From: Paraspadella gotoi
Lineage: Eukaryota > Chaetognatha
Assembly: GCA_051294375.1 (NCBI GenBank)
Contig: CM119263.1
Location: forward strand, 23,524,762 to 23,588,761
Direction of reading: 5' to 3'
DNA: 64,000 nucleotides
Positions 1-8,536 of the stretch are shown piece after piece. Numbering within the stretch: the stretch's first letter is position 1; each line of letters begins with the position of its first letter. The position numbers and the translations under genes were made by a program. The notes under the pieces were generated by a model. It searched no databases and had not been told where the DNA came from. It worked only from the letters and a program-made list of their open reading frames with translations.

Positions 1-73
1 GTTTTTTTTCTCAATCATTTTTTTTCCCTTTATTCCTTTAATATCCTTATTCATGGGCGATTTTATTCTCTCT
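1..73. other. End of left contig (possible noisy overlap)
   Basis: T-rich sequence to the left of a 25-N gap. It resembles about 60 bases at 6885-6945, sharing a CATTTTTTTCCC-like start and a TTTATTCAnGGCGATTTT-like end. By analogy with the other two 25-N gaps, this may be the tip of a read extension that overlaps the sequence after the gap. The match is short and T-rich, so chance is possible. Confidence 0.3.
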
Positions 74-98
74 NNNNNNNNNNNNNNNNNNNNNNNNN
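74..98. other. Assembly gap, 25 N
   Basis: A run of exactly 25 N. The same length recurs at 20499-20523 and 48993-49017. The other gaps vary from 10 to 797 N, so 25 N looks like a software placeholder and not a size estimate. Confidence 0.97.
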
Positions 99-1294
99 AA
101 AAAACGAAGAAATGGTTGTAATCTCGAGGCGTTCAAACTGGGAGGAGCCAATTAGTTTTTCACCGACTTTTAAGTCCGTAAGCTTCACTCTTTCTCTCTC
201 TCCCCGTCTCACTCTCTGTCTTCCTTTAGGGAAATTTAATTATTACCACTTTTTTTGTCTTTCTCTGTCTCTCTCTCGCTCTTTCGAATAAAAAAGTAGA
301 CGATTATAGTTTTCTTTAATTGCTCAAGAGTCGCCGCAAAAATTGAAGTTACGCCGAGAGCGAATGATTGCTCGAATATATCTTAGTTAATCATAAGCGC
401 CCTCTACTGCGAGAGCTTCCTCTTCATCGAAGGTCGAACTCAAAGCGAACTCTTCCAGCGACAGGTGAAAGATTTGCTCGCTGGACAAAAGAACATCTTC
501 CGATTAAATGTCCGGAAAATTTTTTATGTTTTTGATCGAAACCGATATCAATCTCTCCGCCACAACCAGTCTCTTTATGTGGAGAGAGTTTGAAAATAAA
601 AATGCTCTCTCTTCCCGATGTTATAGACATTCGATCTGGGTTTATTCAAGATTGATTTTCTGTCTTTCAAATCGTCATTACTGTCAAGGCGTCGGAAAAT
701 TGATGACTTTCGTATGAGATAAGAAGAATTCCAACTTAATTGATGAGTTTTGTAATTTATCGAGCGTTGAAAACCTCTGTCTCTCTTTTCTTCCTCTTCG
801 ACTTTAGAATTTACTGGAGAAAAAGAAATTATTATCAATTGTTTTTTAACTTTTTTTTTAAAGAATCGATTTCAAAAAAACAAAAGAATGTCGAGATATA
901 ACGAGGACGATACCTAAATAGAGTTACAATTTTCGTAATCCTATGTTTTATATTCATAAATCTTAAATAAATCAGTTTTTGAAGTGGACTTTTACATGAA
1001 GTCATATTTGTTGTCTCTGGTTTATTTTTATAGCTATGTAAAATGTTTAGTAGCTATCTCTATTCCTGACATCAACAAAAGAACACGTCGTTTCGCGATC
1101 ACGTGAATTCTAAAAAAAAAAACTCTCGATTTCTAATTTTATTTTTTATATAATCACGTCTGCGAACCCAGAAAATATCTTCTTCCCTCTCTCGAACGAA
1201 ATCGCAGTTAAAAATCTAAGCGAGCATTTTGGGACTCGGCATTAACTCGGCGTTACGACGCTAATGACCGATTCGCAAAAAAAAAAAAAAAAAA
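99..1294. other. Non-coding stretch
   Basis: AT-rich sequence with short CT and poly-T tracts (200-280, 840-860) and a poly-A run ending at the gap. No frame shows protein-like composition and I see no gene. Confidence 0.5.
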
Positions 1295-1411
1295 NNNNNN
1301 NNNNNNNNNNNNNNNNNNNNNNNNNNNNNNNNNNNNNNNNNNNNNNNNNNNNNNNNNNNNNNNNNNNNNNNNNNNNNNNNNNNNNNNNNNNNNNNNNNNN
1401 NNNNNNNNNNN
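1295..1411. other. Assembly gap, 117 N
   Basis: Gap directly after a poly-A run, a typical place for assembly failure. Confidence 0.97.
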
Positions 1412-1720
1412 CGCGATATGCAAATGAGATCGGAATCTCCGCGAATTATGAATCTCAGCTTCCAAGTTTCCTCATCAATCGGGATGTCATTACGAGCCGG
1501 CGGCGCTGCTGCCGTTGCCTCGGCCGCCGCCGCCGCTGCCGACGCCGCCAGCTTTTCCCGTTGCTTTCTCCGTCGTCGACTGCACCACTGAGGCGCCGAC
1601 GCAGCCGGGTCGGTCCGCCGGGTCGGTCCGCCGGATCGGCGTCGGGATTTAACGCCGGAAATGACGAGTCTTGCCGGCCTCCGTCGCCAGGGAGCCGTTA
1701 AGGGGAATGAAGGGGGGGGT
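1412..1720. other. GC-rich trinucleotide island with octamer motif
   Basis: An ordinary-complexity segment (1412-1495) contains a perfect octamer ATGCAAAT at 1418-1425, the POU-factor binding consensus. It leads into CCG/GCC trinucleotide sequence (1500-1560) and CGG-rich sequence to 1700. The minus strand is open with an alanine run, but that is expected from GCC repeats. It could be a CpG-rich regulatory island or an alanine-rich exon; the sequence does not decide. Confidence 0.3.
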
Positions 1721-1859
1721 TGGGGGGCGGTAGACGGCGATTCGCTTTGAATCAAGGGAAAAAAAAAGTATCGAAGTTTCAAAGGAATAAAATCAAAAAA
1801 TCTTCACTTCGTCGCTTTTGATTTTTGAGGTCGTAATTTTAGGAGGATGAAGGGGAAAG

Positions 1860-1860
<1 letters not shown>

Positions 1861-1939
<79 letters not shown>
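1861..1939. repeat. (GA)n microsatellite
   Basis: Nearly pure GA dinucleotide repeat with one AA interruption near 1905. Confidence 0.95.
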
Positions 1940-1940
<1 letters not shown>

Positions 1941-2242
1941 GTTGAATTCGGCCGATTTTAATCCCCGTGGCATTATTTTAAAAATGTATCTTTTAGCTTT
2001 TTTATGTTAAAAGCAAAATATCACTTCTCTCGTACGTTCATTCTCAATATGGCGACCGGGCGAGCGGTGTGTCTGTTCGGAATAGAGGGGTGTGGGGCAT
2101 AGAAGTAGGGGCTCGGACAATGAAGCTAGGAGGCGAAGGATTAAAAAGAGGATGGAAGAGGAAAAACGAAGTCACGCAAATTTTAAATTTTTCAAAACTT
2201 TGACTTTCAAAAAAATTTAGAAAGAGAGAGTCAGACCGAGAA

Positions 2243-2390
2243 AAAGAGTAGAGTAAAAGAGAGAGAGAGAGAGAGAGAGAGGAAGGAGAGAGAAGAAAGG
2301 AGGAGAAGAGAGAGAGAAAGAGAGAGGAGGAGAGAGGAGAGAGAGAAGAGAGAGAAGAGAGAGAGAGAGAGAGAGAAGAGCGAGAGAGAG
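2243..2390. repeat. Imperfect GA-rich repeat
   Basis: Purine-only tract of GAGA units interrupted by AAG and GGA. Frames across it are serine/leucine-rich artefacts. Confidence 0.9.
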
Positions 2391-3386
2391 ACGGAAGAAA
2401 GATTTTCAAATTATACTCGAAATGAGCAGAAGGCGGAAACTCATTAGCGAAATTATTGATATTTCTCTTCGCGAAAAAACCAAAGAAAATTCTAAATCTG
2501 ACTTTTCCAAGCGAAATATTTTTCGCAGTTTTTTTTTCTTTCTCTCATTTCCGGCTTCGCTCTTTTTCCGTGAGTATCGTTTTTTTTAAAAGAATTTTGT
2601 TTTGTTTTTGTTTATATTTTTTGTTGACTTTTTGTTTTCTTTAACGAGCCAATAATGAAGGAGACGCTAAGGAAAGGCTCCTCGCCTCGGTGGAGACTGG
2701 AAAGGATTGGATAACGAGCGACGTTCGATGGCATTTCAATGTCTTCGAACGGCGCTTCTATGCTGAAATGCCTTTGCCTTTTTCTTTCTCTCATTTAGAA
2801 GCCCCTTTTGGTAAATTTAGATTTATCTTTTTTAAAAACAATTTTAGTTTTAGATGGATGAGAAAGAAATTTTTTGTCTGTCCGTACAAATTTATCTAAA
2901 ATACTAGAGATATATAATTATATATCGACTTATTATATATCGACTTAAAAAAATCCTTGTCACTGAAAAGGAGCGAAGAATTGAATCGTCGAGACGAAAC
3001 AAAATGTAACTTATTCTAACGTCTAAGACAAGATCTCCCACGTCACGTGCTCTCAGAGTGACCCATCCCATAGTCCAAAGGTCACAAAGTTGCTGCTTCC
3101 AACAACACGGATCGGGTCAGGGTCGCTCACCAGCTACCGTCGCCAAAGTCAAATTCACTTCGCAGATTACGATTCAAAAATTAAGTTAGAATCGGAAGAA
3201 GAATCTAAGAGGAAATCGAAAAGGAAAAGATTGCTCGAGAAGAAGAAAATAAAGAAGAAGAAGAATTCCGATCGCGAATTTCAATATCGCCATCTGCCAA
3301 TAAAAGATAGACCGACCGAATTTATCGGCTACCAATAGATTGTGACAACATAGCGTGAGGCTCAGCGAGACGGAGTGTGTGTGTGA
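2391..3386. other. Non-coding stretch
   Basis: Mixed AT-rich sequence with poly-T tracts (2520-2640) and a lysine/glutamate-like purine tract at 3190-3270. No convincing gene seen. Confidence 0.45.
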
Positions 3387-3481
3387 AGAGAAGAGAGAGA
3401 GAGAGAAGAGAGGAGAGAGAGGAGGAGAGAGAGAAGAGAGAGAGAAGAGGAGAGGAGGGAGAGAGAGAGCAGAGGAGAGAG
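3387..3481. repeat. Imperfect GA-rich repeat
   Basis: Purine tract of GAGA, GAGG and AGAAG units on the plus strand, downstream of the 3' end of the receptor-like gene. Confidence 0.9.
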
Positions 3482-3552
3482 CTTTGTGCCTTCGCGCGCA
3501 TTAGCAGAAAGATCTCAATGGGAAAACATCGGATATCAATGGCACGAAGTTG

Positions 3553-3558
3553 TTTATT
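3553..3558 (-). terminator. Possible polyadenylation signal
   Basis: TTTATT on the plus strand reads AATAAA on the minus strand, about 220 bases downstream of the receptor-like stop codon. It is the first canonical hexamer I find there. A hexamer alone is weak evidence. Confidence 0.25.
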
Positions 3559-3775
3559 GGATATTCAGCGAAGGCGCCCGAGCAAATCAAGGGCGAAACT
3601 ACGACGGTGTTGTATATAAAGAAGCTGAGGGCTTTAAATAAGAGAAGGGCTTGTATACATATCAAGAATATTTTACATCATCTTAAATATTCATGTCACG
3701 CTAAGTGAGAATGTGTTGGTCTTAATGGCAACTAATATATGAATACAATTATGTTAAAATAAAATAATGTCAAGG

Positions 3776-4070
3776 TCAAAGAACGGCGTCCGATTTTTTC
3801 TTCATTTTAACGACGCTGACGGAAACGGCGACGACGCGGAAGAGTTTTTTATCGGCGTTGCCGGCGCGCTCTTTCGGCTCTCGAACGTAAGTCGTCCTCA
3901 GAAAATAATCCTCGCCGATGTAAACCTCACCGTTCGTAGTCCAGACATCGGCGTCGACGTCGTCTTCGATCGTCGATCTCGATGAAGAGACGACGCGTGG
4001 ATCGACGCCGTTGTCGAGGTTGTCTTCAGCGAGGAAGCGGTCGACGAGCCGCTTCAGACGACGCCATCCT
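3776..4070 (-). CDS. Receptor-like gene, exon 4 (helix 8 and C-tail)
   Basis: The acceptor CTTTCTTCAAACCAG ends at 4071. A completes the split arginine codon, then 97 codons run to TGA at 3778-3776. It starts GWRRLKRLVDRFLAED, like the basic amphipathic helix 8 that follows NPxxY in many receptors. An acidic stretch (EDDVDADVW) and a basic end (KMKKKSDAVL) follow. The mixed composition is unlike the surrounding repeats. Confidence 0.55.
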
Positions 4071-5803
4071 CTGGTTTGAAGAAAGCGACTCGATTTGGAC
4101 CGAAAAGTCGGACTCCTGCGTACGAAATTTACGAATTCAAAATTTAATCGTGAACCTACGAAATTAAAATTAAATTATGAATTAATTTTGCCAAATCGAC
4201 ATCCCTCATGACACACTTTTGACTAACCTCATTTCATCGGTACTCACTACATCCCACACCCACCCTTACCCTCACCTCGCTCCACAAAGGGACGCCGAAG
4301 ACAAGTGACGAAATCGAGTAAAACTTTCCAACCAAAACTCGAGTCTCCGACTTCCGGTGCGACAACCGCGCGCCAACGTCCACAAATGCAGCGTCGGTAA
4401 CGAAACCTGTTGAGAAAAGAATACACGTACATGTTGACTCTATTGTAAAATTACAAGTTTGTACTAGTTTTAATTTAAAAAAAAAACCTATATTCATTTC
4501 TATAGTTAGCTTATCGGTTTATATAACATAACAGTTAAATAAGCTAAAAAATTGTAATCCGTGCAAGTCTTCCGTTCATCTTGTACGGCGACAACAATCG
4601 ATCCTTCCCTTGACCCTTACCTCGGACACGCCCACGCACCATAGAGCGAGGTAAGTCCCTTTCGTCCGCGAAGTGAATTTGCGGCAAAATCCGACGACGA
4701 CGACGACGATAACGACAACAACAACGAGTCGTTGAATCCAAATCGGACGAAGAATCGTCTCGAAATCGGCGTCGCCGCCTTCAACGCCCGCGACGCCGAT
4801 TTTGACGCCGACGACGATCGGCGCCGCGAAAGAGATCGGCCAAAGAGCGGCGCCGAACCAGGAAACGAGCCGGCGATCGAGGCGAGAGGCGGCGCCGAAA
4901 AGGTCGCTGATGGAAGAATGAAAGGGGAAGCAACGCCGGGTTGATCGTCGCCGTCAAGCGGTGACGTCTTGTTTGCGTAACGGAATGGACCGATGACATT
5001 TGACGTTTGAAACGATGTCGACTACGACGACGACGATAAAAACTACGACGTCGATTTAACCATTTTTATTGAGTTTTTTCTACGGTGCAATAATAAAACA
5101 GCTAAAACTATAACAATAACAAATACAATAACAATATAAATACAGCCTTGATATAACAAAAAATGCAATAAAATTAATAATATCAATAATAAGGATATGC
5201 AACGAACGACGAACGTCCATTCATCGTTTACCTTTTTACCGCGAAAACCGACGTCAGCAAAAAAAGAGCGAGAGTGGCGTTCGACGCGGAAATCGACGCC
5301 GCCGTCAGCGAAATCGGCGCCGTCGTCGTCGATTCCGGAACCAAACGCGCCGCGATGACGAGAGGTGTCGCCGTGACGCAGCAGATGAAGTCGGCGATTG
5401 CAAGATGGCGTCGCAATGCGTCGACGATCCGTTCCGTCGAGTCTTCCTCGATCTTCAATTTGTTTTGCACGATCCCGATTGTCCTGGGTCCGTTACGTTT
5501 ATTATTGCCGCCATTTTCGCCGCAGCTTTGGCGGTTTTCGCCGCCGCTTTCGTCGTCGTCGTTACGAGACGCGCCGCGCCCGACGAGAGCAATGACGAAG
5601 GCATTGAGCGTCGCTCCGATCGAGGAAATCAGAATCGAAACCGCGAACCAAATCGCGTCCGAAACGACGAACGCGCATTCGGTGCCGAAAAAAGCGCCGC
5701 ATTGCGTGACGTCGTCCGCGTTGGTGGCGTTGTCGTCTGCTGAGGGAGCCGTCGTTGAGACGTAGGTCTCGTTGAGAAGAGGAGTTGTCAAGGAGGTCGC
5801 CAT
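3776..5803 (-). CDS. Divergent rhodopsin-family-like GPCR, four exons
   Basis: Predicted seven-helix membrane receptor of 427 residues. Coding segments on the minus strand are 5803-5232, 4906-4621, 4406-4276 and 4070-3776 (1284 bases with stop). Introns are 325, 214 and 205 bases, all GT-AG, and all phases agree (AG/C, phase 0, AG/A). The ATG at 5803 has A at -3 and G at +4. In order: an extracellular tail with glycosylation motifs at N11 and N25; helix 1 (about 50-75) with class A N67; an unusually long first loop (76-131); helix 2 (132-154) with LAIAD (D138); helices 3 and 4 around residues 165-224 with W213 and P220; a valine helix 5 (249-264); helix 6 with P290; a weak helix 7 ending SASLCGAR; a basic amphipathic helix 8 (331-343); and a charged tail. 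The first two helices are the strongest evidence. DRY, NPxxY and the helix-3 cysteine are missing or degenerate. The ligand is unknown. It could be a diverging receptor or a decaying gene. Confidence 0.62.
4276..4406 (-). CDS. Receptor-like gene, exon 3 (helix 6 to helix 7)
   Basis: The acceptor TTCTTTTCTCAACAG ends at 4407 and the donor GCGAG/GTGAGG has GT at 4275-4274. Both are strong. Phase 0 entry gives 43 codons plus AG, reading VSLPTLHLWTLARGC through LSSASLCGA. A second frame also looks membrane-like (VLVGKFYSISSLVFGVPLW), but it needs a phase the neighbouring exons do not supply, so the phase-consistent frame is preferred. Confidence 0.5.
4621..4906 (-). CDS. Receptor-like gene, exon 2 (helix 3/4 to loop 3)
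   Basis: The acceptor has a strong pyrimidine tract ending TTCCATCAG at 4907. The donor GAG/GTAAGG is near consensus (GT at 4620-4619). The first base completes AGC with exon 1 and 95 codons follow. It encodes an SW..ALWPISFAAPI helix, an acidic loop with no cysteine, an 11-codon valine/isoleucine run and a basic third loop. Confidence 0.62.
4693..4725 (-). repeat. (GTY)n trinucleotide repeat coding helix 5
   Basis: Eleven consecutive codons on the minus strand are GTT, GTC or ATC, giving five valines, isoleucine and five valines. The same GAC/GTC repeat occurs in non-coding DNA elsewhere in the window. Here it lies in frame in the receptor-like gene and supplies a membrane helix. Confidence 0.75.
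5232..5803 (-). CDS. Receptor-like gene, exon 1 (N-tail to helix 3)
   Basis: Holds 190 codons plus AG. The donor is AAAAG/GTAAAC with GT at 5231-5230. If not spliced, the frame stops at once (TAA at 5230-5228), which supports the splice. It encodes the Thr/Ser-rich glycosylatable tail, helix 1 with the LNAFVIALV core, the acidic Asn-rich first loop and helix 2 with LAIADFICCVTATPLVIA. No in-frame ATG lies upstream within the open frame; the six codons before 5803 begin at a TTG. Confidence 0.72.
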
Positions 5804-7360
5804 TTTGAAAAAAGAAAACAAGAATTGTGCTTTAGACTAAAGTTTAGTGTTATGACGAGAAGAGGAAGACGACGAGGAAAGACAACGACGACAGCAACGA
5901 CGATTATCGCCGACGAAGATAACAACGAAAATCGAAGAGGATTAACCGAAGTTGAAACTCAGTTTCGGGAATTAATTCGACGTAAAAACCGCGGAACGAG
6001 AAGCATCTTGTGACAGAAACAAGGAACAGGAAGTTTAAGAAGTTGCAGCGCAATGACTATTACAGTATTACATAGATTAATCATTTGTTTTGTTGATTTT
6101 TTTTTCCAAGCCTCATTTCAAACCTCGATCGGATATTATAATTTATTTTGTACGACTCTGTTAATTTTACGAACTTCTCTGAGAATCGCAGTCGTTTTTC
6201 TGAAACCTTCTTACATTATGATACTATGGCAANNNNNNNNNNTAAAAAAGGAAAATTAACGATTTCTTCATTAGGCGCAGGATTCTTATTTCTTCCTGTC
6301 AAATTAATTCCTTCTTATCTGGTTTTCCCGCCATGTTGGTTGCCAAAGGCGGCTCTCCACTCCCCCCTCCTACGTTCTACCGTCTTTAAAGGTTTATTAT
6401 CGTTGCCTCCTGACAGTTCCGGGTTTTTTTTGGGGGGGGGCGGAATCTCAAAAACAAACTTATAATTTACGCGAAGGTGACTTGCACTCACTGTTTGATA
6501 ACAAAACGATCTGGTGGAAAGAATTGTTGAAAAATAGGCTAATTTAACAGGTAAGGTGCCTTCTGAAAGCTTCTGCAAGTGGGCAAGGAATTTTGACCGT
6601 TTTACTTGTGTAGCCTTTAATATTATTCAATTTACTTAACAGACGAACCCACCAACGTGGTTCACGTGTTCACTGTTTTGTTCAGTTGTTCATTCGAAGA
6701 CACTCAACTAAGTCTCAATGCTTTTCTTCGCTGCTTGTCTCTAAAACAGTCTCATTCCATTTTTTCCTAACGAACGAATCCAAAATTACAAACAAAAAAA
6801 AAAAAAGCCAAAAATTGCGAATTTAAAAAAAATTGTTATCACCTCATAATAAGAAATTATCGCGAAGTTACGGTTCGGAGCTCGTTTATACCATTTTTTT
6901 CCCACTTTTTTAATCCTTTTAACTTTTTTATTCAGGCGATTTTTTTTTTTAGCGATTGGAATTTTGAAAAGAGGAGAAAAAAAATATAATATTCCAAAGA
7001 ATCATTAGTGAAAGTATAATCCGACGCAGGCCGATAATTGAAGCGCGTCGTCGTTGTTGTTGTTGTGAACTGGATTTTTGGGCTTCGGAAACGTGGATGT
7101 TATTTGGGACGGAAGGGTTGGGGAGGGATAAAGTAATAAGGAGTATATATAATACATAATAAAAATGAATATGTAGACCGTAGATTTGGATAAGTTTATA
7201 AATAAATGGGAAGGTGGGGAATAAGAACGTTTCGGGGACGAAATGAGGTATAGAGTCAAAATTTATTTAAAGAAATGGTGTCTGCGTCGATTCTGAGGGG
7301 AGAAGAGGGGAGAAAGGGGGAGAGAAGGGAGGGGGGCGAAATGGCAAGAATTGAATGAGC
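5804..7360. other. Non-coding stretch upstream of the receptor-like gene
   Basis: Would hold the promoter and 5' UTR of the minus-strand gene, but no promoter motif is clear. It contains CGACGA-type sequence (5850-5920), a 10-N gap (6233-6242), a G run at 6431-6440 and poly-A/T tracts. No gene seen. Confidence 0.4.
6233..6242. other. Assembly gap, 10 N
   Basis: Ten N between AT-rich flanks, a small estimated gap. Confidence 0.95.
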
Positions 7361-7725
7361 GATGGAATCGCCTTCGTCCAATAATTATCGAATTTTGCGC
7401 GGCAGGTCTGCATACACAATTATTTCCATGCAATGTAACTATGTTTTACTGAAAAGCGATTGTGAATATGACGCGGCTAACGCGGCCGCCGCCGACGCTG
7501 CCCGACGCCGCGGCGGAAATCGGTTCGCCCAAGTCGCCGTCGTCCGCTGTGCGGCGGCCGCCGCGTTTGCGTGTTTAAGGCGGGGGGGGGAGGAAGGGGG
7601 GCGCACGCACTCTCGCTCCTGGCGCCGCCAAAACGCGCGCCACATAAACAACCCATGGAAATTGAACTATTTGGGCATGATTTTCATGGTGTCGTTATCC
7701 TGCAAATTTTTCGCGGCGTTTTAGT
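7361..7725. other. GC-rich island with ordinary-complexity flanks
   Basis: 7361-7475 and 7640-7725 are balanced, non-repetitive sequence around a GCC/GCG-rich core (7475-7575). The plus strand is open but its alanine/arginine composition follows the repeat. It may be a CpG-rich regulatory element; no specific site is claimed. Confidence 0.25.
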
Positions 7726-7738
7726 CGAACGATCGAGC

Positions 7739-7766
7739 GACAGAGAGAGAGAGAAGGAGAGAAGAG

Positions 7767-7826
<60 letters not shown>

Positions 7827-7858
7827 GAGAAAGAAGGAGAGAGACGAGAGAAAGAGAA
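7739..7858. repeat. GA-rich microsatellite
   Basis: Imperfect GA repeat with AAG, GGA and ACGA interruptions. Confidence 0.93.
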
Positions 7859-8034
7859 GTCTTTCGCGGTTGTTTTTACTTCGTCGTTTAGCGCCCGTTC
7901 GAAGGGAAGCGGAAACGCCGGGAGAGGGGGGCGTGAGGGGGCAGAGAGATCGTCTGTTGTCGTCAACTTGGTCCAACTTTCGGAGATATTTACTTCTCTT
8001 TTCCGGAAAAGTACTTCCTAGGGAGGATGTGGGA

Positions 8035-8130
8035 AGGAGATGAGGAGAGGAGGAAAGAAGAGAGGAGAGAGGAGAGATGAGAGAGAGAAGAGAGAGAGAG
8101 ATAAGAGGAGAGAGAGAGACGAGAGAATGA
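8035..8130. repeat. GA-rich microsatellite at contig edge
   Basis: Imperfect GA tract. Sequence quality appears to change just after it, so the original contig may have ended here. Confidence 0.85.
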
Positions 8131-8437
8131 TGATTAGGTTTAGAATCCGTGGGATGTCGGGGTGCTGAGTTGGAGAGAGAGGTGATGACGATGGAGTGAA
8201 AACAGAAGGAGGTGTACGGTTGAGAGAAGAACCATAAGCAGAATAGTGATGATTTGATTTTTAGTTTAAGCTAACTTCAATAGTAGAGATAGAGAAGAAT
8301 TCGTTCGTCATGTAGACTGAAAGAGTGCGCTATGGGCCTGTCAAAAAGAAAGAAGGCCAGGCATCTTAACAGATGTGCAGTAATCCGCTTCGGAAGAGAA
8401 AAAGAAGGAAACCGGGAAGTGGAGGGAATAATGAGAT

Positions 8438-8536
8438 AGAGAGAGAGAGATACGCTTAGCAGGAGAGAGAGAGGATAGAGATAGATGAGAGAGAGAGAGA
8501 AGATGAGAGAGAGAAGTGAGATAGAGAGAGGAAGAG
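8438..8536. repeat. Degraded GA-rich repeat
   Basis: GA units broken by T and C insertions (GATAGAGAG, GATGAGAG), as a noisy read of a GA repeat would look. Confidence 0.8.

Noticed and set aside
5274-5765. A 163-codon plus-strand open frame opposite the receptor-like exon 1
   Set aside because: It is the antisense shadow of a better-supported minus-strand exon with membrane helices and a splice donor.
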